Assembly: GCF_003002055.1 (NCBI RefSeq)
Contig: NZ_PVZF01000012.1
Location: 62,001 to 126,000, forward strand
Source of the DNA: Kineococcus rhizosphaerae
Lineage (GTDB): Bacteria; Actinomycetota; Actinomycetes; Actinomycetales; Kineococcaceae
Length of the DNA: 64,000 nucleotides
Reading direction: 5' to 3'
Under the pieces are notes generated by a model, which was not told where the DNA came from, did no database searches, and saw only the letters and a program-made list of their open reading frames with translations. The translations under genes were made by a program, and so were the position numbers. Within the stretch, counting starts at the first letter, position 1, and each line of letters opens with the position of its first letter. Positions 35,790 through 50,413 of the stretch are shown piece after piece.

Positions 35790-36479
35790 CGGCTGCGCCA
35801 GGAACCCGCGCAGGGCGTCGAGGACGGCGGCCGGCTCGGTCAGGTGCGGCCAGTGACCCGGCTGCAGGCCGCGCAGGTCGACCCCGTGGACCAGGGGGTT
35901 CAGCGCCCGCAGGGCGTCGAGGTCCACGTCGCGGCTCGAGCGCACGTACGCGGTGGGCACGCTCAGCTCCCGCAGCAGCGGCACCGGGTCCAGGGCCAGC
36001 ACGTCGTGCCACAGCGGGCGCAGCGCCGCCTCGGGGGTGGCGAGGATCCCCGCCACGACCTCCTCGCGCAGCTGCGGCTCCCGCGGGCCCCACGAGGTCC
36101 GCATCGACTCCTCCAGGACGCGGCGCCACCTCGGGCCGAGCACCGCCGCGGCCCGGGACGTCTTGCGCGCCAGGGCGTCCGCGGTCACCGGGAGGTTGGC
36201 GTCCAGCAGCACCAGGCCGGACAGCAGGCCGGGGTGCCGCACGGCGACCAGGAGCCCCACCACCCCGCCGGTGCTGTGGCCGGCGAGCACCGAACCCGCC
36301 GGCACCTGCTCGCCGACCCGTGCGGCGACGGCCTCCAGCGACGCCTCCGGCAGCGGCGGTGCGCCGCGGTGGCCGGGCAGTTCCACCGGGTGCACGTCGA
36401 GACCGCCCAGCCCGGGCAGCAGTCGCCGGAACTGCGAGGTGCCGCACCCGACCCCGGGGACGAGGACCAGGGGAGTCAC
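35787..36479 (-). CDS. Alpha/beta hydrolase
   Basis: 230 residues from GTG. Core features: TPLVLVPGVGCG (oxyanion loop), LDVHPVELPGHRGAPPLP, nucleophile elbow AGHSTGG, the acid in YVRSSRDVDLDAL, and histidine in LQPGHWPHLTEPAAVL, the last being the usual C-terminal His. It resembles MenH/esterase-type small hydrolases. Substrate unknown. It starts 7 nt after the glgX stop, so it is probably cotranscribed with glgX, although no glycogen-related role is known for such proteins. Confidence 0.85.
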   Translation of the reverse strand: MTPLVLVPGVGCGTSQFRRLLPGLGGLDVHPVELPGHRGAPPLPEASLEAVAARVGEQVPAGSVLAGHSTGGVVGLLVAVRHPGLLSGLVLLDANLPVTADALARKTSRAAAVLGPRWRRVLEESMRTSWGPREPQLREEVVAGILATPEAALRPLWHDVLALDPVPLLRELSVPTAYVRSSRDVDLDALRALNPLVHGVDLRGLQPGHWPHLTEPAAVLDALRGFLAQP

Positions 36480-36486
36480 GGACGGC

Positions 36487-38640
<2,154 letters not shown>

Positions 38641-38646
38641 CGCCGC

Positions 38647-38667
38647 AGTCTGCCAGCTCCTTAGACT
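38647..38667. promoter_or_regulatory. Back-to-back -10 boxes of glgX and the desulfurase gene
   Basis: CAGACT (38647-38652, minus strand, 6 nt before glgX) and TAGACT (38662-38667, plus strand, 7 nt before the desulfurase GTG). The two outward-facing boxes are 9 bp apart, so each promoter's -35 region lies at or inside the other gene's start. Confidence 0.5.
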
Positions 38668-38674
38668 CGGGGGT

Positions 38675-39895
38675 GTGACGGCGGCCTACCTGGACCACGC
38701 CTCGACGACCGCCCTGCGGCCCGAGGCGCTCGACGCCCTGGTCGCGCAGGCGGCGCGCGGGGCGGGCAACCCGTCGTCGCTGCACTCGGCCGGCCGCCGC
38801 GCCCGCGTGGTCGTCGAGGAGAGCCGGGAGGCGCTGGCCGCGGCGCTGGGGGCGCGCGCGGGGGAGGTCGTGTGGACCTCCGGCGGCACCGAGAGCGACA
38901 ACCTGGCCCTGACGGGGCTCCTCCGCGCGCGGCGCGACGCCGACCCGGTGCGCCGGCGGGTCCTGCTGGCCGCCACCGAGCACCACGCCGTCCTGGACTG
39001 CGTCGAGCACCTGCAGGCCCGCGAGGGTGTCGAGGTCACGTGGCTGCCCGTCGACGGCACCGGCCTGCTCGACCTGGCCGCCCTGGAGGCGGCGCTGGTG
39101 GGCGACGACGTCGCCCTCGTCTCGCTCATGTGGGCCAACAACGAGGTCGGGACGGTGCAGCCCGTCGCCCGGGCGGCCGAGCTGGCCCACGCCGCCGGGG
39201 TCCCGCTGCACACCGACGCCGTGCAGGCCGTCGGGCACCTGCCCGTCGACTTCGCCGCCTCGGGGGCGGACCTGCTGTCCCTGTCGGCGCACAAGTTCGG
39301 CGGTCCCGTGGGCACCGGGGCCCTCCTCGTGAAGCGGGGGACGTCCCTCGTCCCGCTGCAGCACGGCGGGGGTCAGGAGCTCGGGGTTCGCTCGGGCACG
39401 CTCGACGCGGCCGGGGCCGCCGCGAGCGCCGCGGCCCTGACGGCGGCCGTGGCCGACCTGCCCACCGAGGCCCGCCGGCTCGCGGGGCTGCGCGACCGCC
39501 TGCTGGCCGGCCTCACGCAGGTCCCCGGGGCCGTCGTGCGCGGGGCCCGTCCGGGCGCGGGCAGGCTGCCCGGCAACGCGCACGTCACGTTCGCCGGCTG
39601 CGAGGGCGACTCCCTGACGTACCTGCTGGACGCCGCCGGCGTGGAGTGCTCGACGGGCTCGGCCTGCCAGGCCGGGGTGCCCCAGCCCAGCCACGTCCTG
39701 CTCGCGATGGGGCTGGACGCCGAGGAGGCCGCGGGGGCGCTGCGGTTCTCCCTCGGCTGGAACTCCACCGACGCCGACGTCGACGCCGCGCTGGCGGCCA
39801 TCGGCCCGGCCGTCGAGCGCGCGCGCCGCGCCCGCAGCTCCCGGACCGACCGGTCCCGCCGCCGTCCCCGATCCCTCGCCGGAGGAGTGTCCTGA
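38675..39895 (+). CDS. Cysteine desulfurase (IscS/NifS type)
   Basis: 406 residues. A PLP enzyme that takes sulfur from cysteine as a persulfide. [18 protein letters not shown] at the start, [35 protein letters not shown], the PLP lysine in [17 protein letters not shown], and the active-site cysteine loop in [12 protein letters not shown]. That loop is the long IscS-type form. It is followed without gap by mnmA (stop and start overlap by one base), so the main role is probably sulfur donation for tRNA 2-thiouridine. M. tuberculosis iscS (Rv3025c) is beside mnmA likewise. The GTG has a TAGACT box 7 nt upstream and no ribosome site. Confidence 0.93.
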   Translation: MTAAYLDHASTTALRPEALDALVAQAARGAGNPSSLHSAGRRARVVVEESREALAAALGARAGEVVWTSGGTESDNLALTGLLRARRDADPVRRRVLLAATEHHAVLDCVEHLQAREGVEVTWLPVDGTGLLDLAALEAALVGDDVALVSLMWANNEVGTVQPVARAAELAHAAGVPLHTDAVQAVGHLPVDFAASGADLLSLSAHKFGGPVGTGALLVKRGTSLVPLQHGGGQELGVRSGTLDAAGAAASAAALTAAVADLPTEARRLAGLRDRLLAGLTQVPGAVVRGARPGAGRLPGNAHVTFAGCEGDSLTYLLDAAGVECSTGSACQAGVPQPSHVLLAMGLDAEEAAGALRFSLGWNSTDADVDAALAAIGPAVERARRARSSRTDRSRRRPRSLAGGVS

Positions 39896-41031
39896 TGCGT
39901 GTCCTGGCCGCCATGAGCGGAGGGGTCGACTCCGCGGTCGCCGCCGCGCGCGCCGTCGACGCCGGCCACGAGGTCGTCGGCGTCCACATGGCCCTGAACC
40001 GCAACCCCGGGACCCTGCGGACGGGGTCGCGGGGCTGCTGCACCATCGAGGACTCCCTGGACGCGCGCCGCGCGGCGGACCTGCTGGGCATCCCGTTCTA
40101 CGTCTGGGACCTGTCCGACGACTTCGTCGAGGACGTCGTGGAGGACTTCGTCGCCGAGTACGCCGCCGGCCGCACCCCGAACCCGTGCGTGCGCTGCAAC
40201 GAGCGCATCAAGTTCGCGGCGCTGCTGGACAAGGGGATCGCCCTGGGGTTCGACGCGGTCGCCACCGGCCACTACGCCCGGGTGCTCACCGGCTCCGACG
40301 GCACCGCCGAGCTGCACCGGGCCGCCGACGCGGCCAAGGACCAGTCGTACGTGCTGGCCGTCCTGGACGCCGACCAGGTCGCCCACGCGATGTTCCCCCT
40401 CGGGGACGCGCCGACGAAGGCGCAGGTCCGCGCGGAGGCCGAGCGCCGCGGGCTGCCCGTGGCGCACAAGCCCGACAGCCACGACATCTGCTTCATCCCC
40501 GACGGCGACACCCGCGGGTTCCTGGCCGACAAGCTCGGTGAGGTCCCCGGCGAGGTCGTGGACGAGGACGGGCAGGTGCTCGGGACCCACTCCGGCACCT
40601 ACGGCTTCACCGTCGGCCAGCGCAAGGGCCTGGGGATCTCCCGGCCCGCGCCCGACGGCCGGCCCCGGTACGTGCTGAGCATCGAGCCCGTGCGCCGCAC
40701 GGTCACGGTCGGCCCGGCCGAGCGGCTCGCGGTGGCCGCGCTGCGCGCGGTGGACCCGGTGTGGAACTGCCCCGCGCCGCAGGGCCCCGTCGAGGTCCAC
40801 GTCCAGGTCCGCGCCCACGGCGACCCCGTGCCGGCCGTGGCCGAGCTGCGCGGCCCCGAGCTGCACGTGCAGCTGCGCACGCCGCTGACCGGGGTCGCCC
40901 CCGGCCAGACGGTCGCGGTCTACAGCGGGACGCGGGTGCTGGGCTCGGCGACCATCGCGGGGACGACCTCCGCGGCCGGTGCGGGGACCAGCGCCGGGAC
41001 GAGCGCGGGGACCTCCGTCGAGACCTCCTGA
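39895..41031 (+). CDS. mnmA: tRNA 2-thiouridylase
   Basis: 378 residues. It adds sulfur at C2 of the wobble uridine in tRNA Lys, Glu and Gln. P-loop [13 protein letters not shown] at the N-terminus, [14 protein letters not shown] with the first catalytic Cys, [14 protein letters not shown] with the second Cys, and [11 protein letters not shown]. The family core ends near [16 protein letters not shown]; a 25-residue Ala/Gly/Thr/Ser tail ([16 protein letters not shown] at its end) follows. That tail is encoded by four 12-bp repeats and overlaps the GGDEF/EAL gene on the other strand by 112 nt. ATG with GGAGGAG upstream; coupled to the desulfurase gene. Confidence 0.95.
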   Translation: MRVLAAMSGGVDSAVAAARAVDAGHEVVGVHMALNRNPGTLRTGSRGCCTIEDSLDARRAADLLGIPFYVWDLSDDFVEDVVEDFVAEYAAGRTPNPCVRCNERIKFAALLDKGIALGFDAVATGHYARVLTGSDGTAELHRAADAAKDQSYVLAVLDADQVAHAMFPLGDAPTKAQVRAEAERRGLPVAHKPDSHDICFIPDGDTRGFLADKLGEVPGEVVDEDGQVLGTHSGTYGFTVGQRKGLGISRPAPDGRPRYVLSIEPVRRTVTVGPAERLAVAALRAVDPVWNCPAPQGPVEVHVQVRAHGDPVPAVAELRGPELHVQLRTPLTGVAPGQTVAVYSGTRVLGSATIAGTTSAAGAGTSAGTSAGTSVETS

Positions 41032-42863
41032 GCCGGCTGCGGCCGGGCGTACAGGAACCCCTGCGCGTAGGTGCAGCTGAGGTCGCGCAGCACCTGGGCC
41101 TGCTGCTCGGTCTCCACGCCCTCGGCGACGACGTCCAGGCCGAGGCTGCGGGCGAGTTCGATGATGGTCGAGACCAGCGTCGTCGCCGACCCGCCGAGGG
41201 CGAGGTCGCTGATGAACGACCGGTCGATCTTGACCGTGTCGACGGGCAGCCGGCGCAGGTACGACAGGCTCGAGTACCCCGTGCCGAAGTCGTCGATGGC
41301 GACCAGGACGCCGGTGGCGCGCAGCTGCGCCAGGCGGGCCGAGACGGCTTCCAGGTCGCCGACCAGGACGCTCTCGGTGACCTCCAGCGTCAGCTGGTGC
41401 GGGCGCAGACCGCTGTCGCGCAACGCGTCCTTGACGACGGTGAGGATCTCGTCGGTGCCGAGCTGGACGGCCGACAGGTTCACCGCGACCCCGACCGGGT
41501 GGCCGCGCTCGGCCGTCCACGTGGCCGCCTGCGCCGTGGCGGTGCGCAGCACCCAGGCCCCGATCGCGAGGATCTCGCCGCTGGCCTCGGCCAGCGGCAC
41601 GAACTCCAGCGGGGAGACCATGCCCCGCTCGGGGTGGCGCCAGCGCAGCAGCGCCTCGTAGCTCTTGGCGCGGGAGTCGGTCTCGTGCTTCCGGAAGTCG
41701 ATCGTGGCCTGGTAGAAGACCTCGAACTGCCCCCGGGCCAGCGCGTCCGCGAGGTCGTCGCGCAGCGAGGCCTTGTCCTGGGCCTCCTTGGACATGCCTT
41801 CGGCGTACGCCACGAGCCGGTTCTTGCCGCCGGCCTTGGCCCAGTACATCGCCAGGTCGGCGTTGCGCAGGAGCTCGTCGGCGCCCTCGAGCTCGCTGAG
41901 GCGGCCGCACATCGTCGTGGTGTCGGCGGTGCCGAGGCTGGCGTGGACGTGGACCGGCTGGCCCTCGACGTCGACGGGCAGGCTCAGGGCCGCCAGGAAC
42001 CGTTCCCCGACGCGCCGCGCGGGGGCCTCGCCGCCGTGGACGACGACGGCGAACTCGTCCCCGCCGAGCCGGGCGACGAGGTCACCGCCGCGCACGCTGG
42101 AGCGCAGCCGCTGCGCGACCGCCAGCAGGAGCTGGTCACCGGCGGCGTGACCGCGCGAGTCGTTGACGTTCTTGAAGTCGTCGAGATCGACGAACAGGAC
42201 CGCGACCTCCTCGCGGCGCGAGAGCACCCGCGCCAGGAACTCCTTCAGGAGCGTCCGGTTCGCCAGTCCCGTCAGCGGGTCGCGCAGTCCCTGCTGCTCG
42301 TTGAGCCGCCAGGAGGCCAGGTGCGTGACGCTCGCGGCCAGCACGAACGCGGCGTGCACGAGCATCCACCGCCACGGGTGGGCCATGGCGGCGTGGTGGC
42401 TGAAGACGTACTTCGGCGCCAGGGTGCCCAGGAGCCCGTGGTGGACCACGACGATGCTCAGGCCGATCCCGAAGGGCACCCAGTCCTGGTAGAGGGCGAC
42501 GAGGCCGATCATCACGAAGAAGTGGAAGTGCGCCTCGGTCTGGCCGTGCCAGAAGTCGACGAGGACCGTCGAGGCCAGGAACAGGCTCATCGAGGCCCCG
42601 GCCGAACGCACCTTGCGCGAGTAGGTCCGCGGCCACGCCAGGGCCAGCGGGGCGGCGACCAGGGCCCCGCCGGCCAGGCACCTGAGCGCCCCGTGGTCGG
42701 CGAACGCGCCGAAGATGACCAGGCCCACGGCCTGCAGCGCCGCGACGCGGACGATCGCGACGTGCCGGCGGTGCCACACCTCGTCCGGCAGCATCCGGCC
42801 GGTGGGCAGGAGCGACAGGACGGTCGCGCAGCGGCGGCGCACGGCGGCGCGGACGGAGCTCAC
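40920..42863 (-). CDS. Membrane GGDEF-EAL protein (c-di-GMP synthesis/degradation)
   Basis: 647 residues from the GTG at 42863 (an upstream GTG at 42893 is possible). About six N-terminal transmembrane helices (from [19 protein letters not shown] to [18 protein letters not shown]) form a sensor module. The GGDEF domain follows ([39 protein letters not shown]), then EAL ([59 protein letters not shown]). Both catalytic signatures look intact, so it may make and degrade c-di-GMP. The last 35 residues, rich in Val/Pro/Ala ([13 protein letters not shown]), are antisense to the mnmA tail and are outside the EAL fold. Confidence 0.92.
   Translation of the reverse strand: MSSVRAAVRRRCATVLSLLPTGRMLPDEVWHRRHVAIVRVAALQAVGLVIFGAFADHGALRCLAGGALVAAPLALAWPRTYSRKVRSAGASMSLFLASTVLVDFWHGQTEAHFHFFVMIGLVALYQDWVPFGIGLSIVVVHHGLLGTLAPKYVFSHHAAMAHPWRWMLVHAAFVLAASVTHLASWRLNEQQGLRDPLTGLANRTLLKEFLARVLSRREEVAVLFVDLDDFKNVNDSRGHAAGDQLLLAVAQRLRSSVRGGDLVARLGGDEFAVVVHGGEAPARRVGERFLAALSLPVDVEGQPVHVHASLGTADTTTMCGRLSELEGADELLRNADLAMYWAKAGGKNRLVAYAEGMSKEAQDKASLRDDLADALARGQFEVFYQATIDFRKHETDSRAKSYEALLRWRHPERGMVSPLEFVPLAEASGEILAIGAWVLRTATAQAATWTAERGHPVGVAVNLSAVQLGTDEILTVVKDALRDSGLRPHQLTLEVTESVLVGDLEAVSARLAQLRATGVLVAIDDFGTGYSSLSYLRRLPVDTVKIDRSFISDLALGGSATTLVSTIIELARSLGLDVVAEGVETEQQAQVLRDLSCTYAQGFLYARPQPAQEVSTEVPALVPALVPAPAAEVVPAMVAEPSTRVPL
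40981..41028. repeat. Four degenerate 12-bp tandem repeats, coding on both strands
   Basis: Units 40981-40992, 40993-41004, 41005-41016 and 41017-41028 share the pattern GCGGGGACCAGC with a few changes. On the plus strand they encode AGTS-type repeats at the end of MnmA; on the minus strand, VPAL-type repeats in the GGDEF-EAL protein. Confidence 0.75.
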
Positions 42864-42933
42864 GGTGGTGCTTCGGCACCCGCGCGCCCGTACCGGACCC
42901 CGCTCACCCGCCCGGCGCAGCACGGGGTGCGGC

Positions 42934-44235
42934 TCAGCCGCCGACGAGGACGGTGACGGTGTGGATCAGCAACCCCACGAGCCCGCCGACGACCGTCCCG
43001 TTGATCCGGATGAACTGCAGGTCGCGCCCGACGTGCAGCTCGATGCGCTGCGCCGCGTCCTGCCCGTCCCAGCGCGCGACGGTGTCGGAGATGACGGTCG
43101 CCAGCTCCGGGGCGAAGCGGCGCACGACGTGCCCCGCCGCGTCGGTCAGGTGCCCCTCGACCCGCAGCGCGAACGCCTCGTCGGCCACGAGCCGGTGCCC
43201 GACGTCGACCAGGGCCTCCTCGCTGCGCACCCGCAGCGAGGAGGCGGGGTCCTGCAGCGCGTCCAGGAGGAAACCCCGCACGCTGGACCACAGACCGGCG
43301 ACGGTGTCGGCCAGGCCCGGCGAGCTCAGCAGCCGGTGCTGGAACTCGTCGGCCTTGGCGCGGGTCTCGGGGTCGTGCTGCAGGGCGTCGGCGTAGCGGG
43401 CCAGCAGGTCGTCGATGGCCTTGCGGCCGGCGTGCCCGCGGTCGGCGACGACGTCGTCCACCCACGTCTGGGCCTCGGTGTAGACGCGCCTGCCCAGGCG
43501 GTCGTTGAGCCAGTCCGGCGCCCACAGCGGCGCCCGGTCGGTGACCATGCGCCGCACGAGGTCCTCGTTGCGGCGCAGCCACGTCTGGACCTCGATGAGC
43601 GTGAGGTCGACCACGGGGTGGTGGGTGCCGTCACGGACGACCTCCTCCAGCAGCCGTCCCGCGGTGGGGCTCCACGACTGCGCCCCGAGCCGGCGGACGA
43701 GGACCTGGTCGATGACCTGGGTGACCTCCTCGTCGCGCAGGATCCCCAGGGCGCCGGTCAGGATCGTCGCGGCCTCCTCCACGACGCGCTGGGAGCCGCC
43801 CCGCTCCACGAGCCAGGACCCCACCCGGCGCGGGATGCCGGCGCGCACCACCTTGTCCCGCACGACGTCCTCGGCGAGGAAGTTCTCGGCCACGAACTGC
43901 TCGAGGCTCTTGCCGAGCGCGTCCTTGCGGCGGGGGATGAGCGCGGTGTGCGGGATGGGCAGCCGCAACGGGTGCCGGAAGATCGCGGTGACGGCGAACC
44001 AGTCGGCCACCGCGCCGACCATCGCTGCCTCGGCCGCGGAGTTCACGAAACCCCACCCGCCGTCGCGCCCGATCGTCAGCGCGTAGACCACCGCGGCCAG
44101 GGCCAGCAGCCCGGTGGCCAGCAGCCGCATGCGGCGCAGGCCCCGGCGCCGCTCGTCGTCGGAGACCCCCCCGACCGTCGGGGCGGTGACGGCGGGCGGT
44201 CGGGGGGTGCTGCTCACCGGGTCATCCTCGCTCAC
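42934..44235 (-). CDS. DUF445 family membrane protein
   Basis: 433 residues from the GTG at 44235 that overlaps the upstream hydrolase stop (GTGA). A transmembrane helix after a charged N-terminus (RLLATGLLALAAVVYALTIG), then the family signature AAEAAMVGAVADWFAVTAIFRHPLRLPIPHTALIPRRKDALGKSLEQFV. A long helical cytoplasmic or periplasmic region follows, and the C-terminus contains FIRINGTVVGGLVGLLIHTVTVLV, a second membrane segment. DUF445 proteins have no firmly established function. Cotranscription with an exported peptidase-like hydrolase is likely. Confidence 0.87.
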   Translation of the reverse strand: MSEDDPVSSTPRPPAVTAPTVGGVSDDERRRGLRRMRLLATGLLALAAVVYALTIGRDGGWGFVNSAAEAAMVGAVADWFAVTAIFRHPLRLPIPHTALIPRRKDALGKSLEQFVAENFLAEDVVRDKVVRAGIPRRVGSWLVERGGSQRVVEEAATILTGALGILRDEEVTQVIDQVLVRRLGAQSWSPTAGRLLEEVVRDGTHHPVVDLTLIEVQTWLRRNEDLVRRMVTDRAPLWAPDWLNDRLGRRVYTEAQTWVDDVVADRGHAGRKAIDDLLARYADALQHDPETRAKADEFQHRLLSSPGLADTVAGLWSSVRGFLLDALQDPASSLRVRSEEALVDVGHRLVADEAFALRVEGHLTDAAGHVVRRFAPELATVISDTVARWDGQDAAQRIELHVGRDLQFIRINGTVVGGLVGLLIHTVTVLVGG

Positions 44236-45923
44236 ACCCCGGCCGGGGCCACCACCTGCGTCCACGCGGAGCGCAGGACCGTCGCCAGCGGGCCCTCCTG
44301 CCCGGCCCCGCCGACGGGCGGCAGGCCGACCCCCTCGCAGGTGACGTCCCCGTCGGGGACGGCCCCCGTCGTCAGGAAGTCCCCGACCACGTCGTCCACG
44401 CACGCGTTGCCGCCGAGCCCGTACAGGCCGTGGTCGCCCTCGTCCTCGACCGTGACCAGCACCGACGACCCCAGCGCCGCGTGGGTCTTCACGGCGCCCT
44501 CGTAGGCCGTCGCCGGGTCGTGGCGCGACTGCACGATGAGCAGCGGCGGCAGGTCGTGGCCGTCGACCGTGGGCAGGTCGACGGGGGCGCGGTCCCACGC
44601 GGCGCAGACCTGGGCGCTCTTGCTGTAGCCCACGAGCGGGTACCTCGCACCCTGCTCGGTCCCGTAGGCGTCCCAGAACGCCTGGTCGGTCGTCCACGGG
44701 CTGTCGTTGCAGGTGGTCGCCGCGAAGGTCGCGGCCGTGGTCCGGCCCGCCCCGGGCGGACCGGTGAGCCGTTCGACGAGCTCGACGAGGAGCCGCTGCA
44801 GCGTCGCGGGGACCGGCAGGTCGGCCGGGCCGCGCAGGGCCAGCACGGTCTGCAGCCCGCCGAGGGTCTGCGCGAGCGTGGGGAACTGCGCCTTGCCGTA
44901 CATGGCCTGCACCACGAGGGTGTCCAGCCCGTTGCCGTCGAGGTCCGCGGTGAGCAGCGGCAGCGGCCGGGCGACCAGTTCGGCACGCAGCCGCTCGTAC
45001 GTCGCCGTGACCTCCTGCGGGGTCGAGCCCAGCCCGTACGTCGCGTTCCCGGTCGCGGCCCACGGCGTGAAGTCGGCGTCGAAGCGGCGCTGGAACGCCA
45101 TCGGCTGGTAGGAGAACACCTCCTGGTAGCCGGCGGTCGCGTCGACGGTGGAGTCCAGGACGAAGCGCCCGACCCGGGCCGGCAGGTGCGTCGCGTACTG
45201 CGTGCCCAGCCAGGTCCCGCCCGAGTACCCGACCCAGTCGATCGTCTCGCGGTCCAGCGCGTCGCGGACCACGTCGACGTCGAAGACGGTCTGGCGGGTG
45301 TTGACGACGGGGGCGAGCGGGTCGCCCGCACAGCCCCGCGCCACCGACGCGATCGTGTCCGCCGTGCGGGCCAGGGCCTCGGGGGAGCGGTCGCGCACGT
45401 CGGGCAGCGGGTCGGTGGCGCCCGCGCCGCAGGACAGCGTCGAGCTGGCGCCCGTCCCGCGCACGTCCAGGCCGATCACCTCGGTGCCGGCCAGGGCGGG
45501 CACCTGCGAGCCGAGCACGGCCAGGGACAACCCCGCCCCGCCCGGACCCCCGGGGTTGGTGACGATCGTGCGCGCCGGGCGGGGGCCGGTGCGCGGTTCG
45601 CGGCTGATCGTGACCTGCAACGGGTCACCGGCCTGCGGGGCGTCCCAGTCCCGCGGCACGGCGACCTGCGCGCACTGCAGCCCGGAGGTCAGGCCGGCCA
45701 GCACGCCGAGCTGGGCGGTGGTGCACGGCGACCACGCGAGCCGCTGGTCGCGGAAGCGCTCCGGCGTGCGCCGCTCGAAGTCGCGCTGCGCCTGCGCGAG
45801 CCGGTCCGGGCGGGCGGCGTCACCGGTGGGGGCCGCCGAGGCCGGTGGGGCGGCGAGCAGGAGCGACCCGCTCAGCGCGAGGACGCCCGCGACACCGGCG
45901 ACGGCTGGACGGCGGTGGTGCAT
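44232..45923 (-). CDS. Secreted tripeptidyl-aminopeptidase-like alpha/beta hydrolase
   Basis: 563 residues. Signal peptide HHRRPAVAGVAGVLALSGSLLLAAPPASA ends in an AxA site, so the protein is secreted. Peptidase family S33/TAP landmarks are CAQVAVPRDWDAP, TNPGGPGGAGLSLAVLG, GLDVRGTGASS, nucleophile elbow GYSGGTWLG, CNDSPWTTDQAFW, PPLLIVQSRHDPATAYEGA with the catalytic Asp, and EDEGDHGLYGLGGNACVDDVV with the His and a TAP C-terminal cysteine. It resembles the Streptomyces SlpD/SlpE and Tap exopeptidases that remove short N-terminal peptides. ATG with a GGGAGGGG site upstream. Confidence 0.9.
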   Translation of the reverse strand: MHHRRPAVAGVAGVLALSGSLLLAAPPASAAPTGDAARPDRLAQAQRDFERRTPERFRDQRLAWSPCTTAQLGVLAGLTSGLQCAQVAVPRDWDAPQAGDPLQVTISREPRTGPRPARTIVTNPGGPGGAGLSLAVLGSQVPALAGTEVIGLDVRGTGASSTLSCGAGATDPLPDVRDRSPEALARTADTIASVARGCAGDPLAPVVNTRQTVFDVDVVRDALDRETIDWVGYSGGTWLGTQYATHLPARVGRFVLDSTVDATAGYQEVFSYQPMAFQRRFDADFTPWAATGNATYGLGSTPQEVTATYERLRAELVARPLPLLTADLDGNGLDTLVVQAMYGKAQFPTLAQTLGGLQTVLALRGPADLPVPATLQRLLVELVERLTGPPGAGRTTAATFAATTCNDSPWTTDQAFWDAYGTEQGARYPLVGYSKSAQVCAAWDRAPVDLPTVDGHDLPPLLIVQSRHDPATAYEGAVKTHAALGSSVLVTVEDEGDHGLYGLGGNACVDDVVGDFLTTGAVPDGDVTCEGVGLPPVGGAGQEGPLATVLRSAWTQVVAPAGV

Positions 45924-46010
45924 GGGGACTGCCCCTCCCAGGAGTCTGCTGTGGAAGGACCATCCAGTCGCACCCGCCCGGGTGGCGGCGTCTGACCAGG
46001 GGTGCGGTCC

Positions 46011-46032
46011 GGGTCCTCCCTTCGGAGGACCC
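46011..46032 (+). other. Hairpin upstream of the MetE-like gene
   Basis: GGGTCCTC (46011-46018) pairs with GAGGACCC (46025-46032) around CCTTCG. It lies where the -35 region of the next promoter would be; it may be an operator rather than an RNA structure. Confidence 0.35.
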
Positions 46033-46041
46033 GTGCCCCGG

Positions 46042-46047
46042 TACCGT
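46042..46047 (+). promoter_or_regulatory. -10 box of the MetE-like gene (leaderless)
   Basis: TACCGT, 7 nt before the GTG at 46055. Confidence 0.5.
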
Positions 46048-46054
46048 CACGGGC

Positions 46055-47045
46055 GTGCCAGGAACTGCCGCCGCCGTCGGGTCGATGCCCGGCGAGGACC
46101 CCCGCGAAGCCGCCCGCACCGTCTTCGGCGAGCTCGGCGACCCGCCCCACGTCCCGCACCTGGCCCAGCTGCCCGCCCGCGGCCCCGGCGCCGACCCGCT
46201 GGGCCGCACCGCGTCCCTGCTCGTGGACCTGCCCGTCGACCGCCAGCCCGCCGGCTGGCGCTTCGTCGACGCCCCCGGCCGCGACGCCGCCCGCGCCGAC
46301 GCGTTCCTGCGCGCCGACCTCGACGAGCTCGCCGAGGCCGCCGACGGCTGGAGCGGTCCGCTGGCCCTCGCCGTCGTCGGGCCCTGGTCCCTGCTGGCCG
46401 CCGTCGAGCTGAACCGCGGCGAGCGCAGCGTCTCCGACCCCGGCGCCCGCCGCGACGTCGTCGCCTCCCTCGCCGAGGGCCTGACCCGGCACGTCGCCGA
46501 CGTGCGCCGCCTCGTGCCGGGGGCGCAGGTCGTCGTCCACGTCGAGGAACCCTCGATCGCGGCCGTCCTGGCCGGCCGCCTGCCCACCCAGTCCGGCTAC
46601 GGGACCCTGCGCGCCGTCGACCGCGCCGAGGTCCGCGACGGCCTGCGCGACGTGCTGGCCGCGGTCCGCTCCGCCGGGGCCGAGCCCGTCGTGCGGCTGA
46701 GCCCCGCCGAGGCGCCCTGGGCGCTCGTGCGGGAGGCCGGGGCCGCCGGGATCGCCCTGGACGTGCGCGACCTCGGCCCCGCCGGGTGGGAGTCGGTCGC
46801 CGCCGGCGTCGAGGACGGCCAACGGCTGTGGGCCGGGGTCCTGCCGGTGCGCGGCGCTCCGCCGTCCGTGGCCGCGCTCGTCGACGCCGTCCGCCTGCCC
46901 TGGCGGCGCGTCGGGCTGCCCGCCACGGCGCTCGCCGACGTCGTGCTGACCCCGGTGTCGGGACTGGCCGACACCGACCCCGCCGCGGTGCGGGGACTGC
47001 TGACCCGGCTGCGCGAGGCGGCCGCCGCCCTGGAGGAGGCTTCCG

Positions 47046-47053
<8 letters not shown>
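46055..47053 (+). CDS. MetE-like (cobalamin-independent methionine synthase family) protein, probably not catalytic
   Basis: 332 residues from GTG at 46055. It resembles the C-terminal barrel of MetE (GSMPGEDPREAARTVFGEL at the start, HLAQLPARGPGADPLGR, VVGPWSLLAAVELNRGE, VVHVEEPSIAAVLAGRLPTQSGY). MetE binds zinc through His-x-Cys and a distal Cys. The corresponding segment here reads VVRLSPAEAPWALV, and the protein contains no suitable cysteines, so methyl transfer to homocysteine is unlikely. Actinobacteria conserve this gene just upstream of ligA (Rv3015c in M. tuberculosis). Function unknown. Its stop overlaps the acetyltransferase gene by 8 nt. Confidence 0.82.
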
Positions 47054-49753
<2,700 letters not shown>

Positions 49754-49756
49754 GGG

Positions 49757-50299
49757 TCACAGCGATCCCCCGCGTGCGTCGCGGCGTTCCCCCGGCAACC
49801 GGGAACGCCGCTCGCCCTGCGCCAGGAGTTCGACGAGCTTCGGGGTGAACACGACCCCCTTCGCCTCCGCGAACTCGCGGAAGGTGCGGACCGCGTTCCG
49901 TTCGGCTCCCCGTCCGAACAGCGGCAGCGCAGCGACCTGCACCGGGGTGTTCGGGCCGGGCTCGTCGAACGCGCCGCCCTTGACCCGCAGCACCGGCCCA
50001 CTGCCGGACGCGCGCCACGTGGTCGGCCCCCACGACGCCTCCAGGACCTGCGACCAGGGGTACGTCGTCGTCGAGCCCCGGGACTCCACGACGACCGCCT
50101 CGGCGGTCAGGCGCACGACGTCGCCGCGGTGCCGCACGACGGACCAGACGAGGCTCACCGCGGCCGCCGCGGCGTACCCGATGACCACCTCGGCCGGGAT
50201 CGGCCGCCACCACAGGAGCAGCCCGGCGAGCGCCGCGAGGCAGACCGCCCCGGCCAGGGCCCGGCCGGTGCCGCTGGCCCTCAGCGTCCGCTCGTCCAC
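49757..50299 (-). CDS. PH-like domain membrane protein
   Basis: 180 residues from GTG at 50299; an ATG at 50338 would add 13 residues without obvious conservation. Two adjacent transmembrane helices (ALAGAVCLAALAGLLLWW and VVIGYAAAAAVSLVWSVV) are followed by a bacterial PH-like domain (DVVRLTAEAVVVESRGSTTTYPWSQVLEASWGPTTWRASGSGPVLRVKGG) and a charged C-terminal tail. Actinobacteria carry several such proteins near ribosomal or riboflavin genes; their role is unknown. It converges on ligA (3 nt apart) and diverges from gatC. Confidence 0.75.
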   Translation of the reverse strand: MDERTLRASGTGRALAGAVCLAALAGLLLWWRPIPAEVVIGYAAAAAVSLVWSVVRHRGDVVRLTAEAVVVESRGSTTTYPWSQVLEASWGPTTWRASGSGPVLRVKGGAFDEPGPNTPVQVAALPLFGRGAERNAVRTFREFAEAKGVVFTPKLVELLAQGERRSRLPGERRDARGGSL

Positions 50300-50399
50300 A
50301 CCCCATGATGACGTCGGTGGCGCCCACCGTCGGTCCATCGTCGTCGGTCGCTCGTCGCGCTCTCGGGCGGTGGACGGAGGACATCCCCGCCGACCCGAA

Positions 50400-50405
50400 T
50401 AGACT
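50400..50405 (+). promoter_or_regulatory. -10 box of the gatC operon
   Basis: TAGACT, 8 nt before the gatC GTG at 50414; no ribosome site, so a leaderless gat mRNA is likely. Confidence 0.5.
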
Positions 50406-50413
50406 CGCTGCTC

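Noticed and set aside
42934-45063. Fusion of DUF445 with an upstream 276-residue domain
   Set aside because: The upstream part is a frame-shifted shadow of the secreted hydrolase; the GTG at 44235 overlaps the hydrolase stop.
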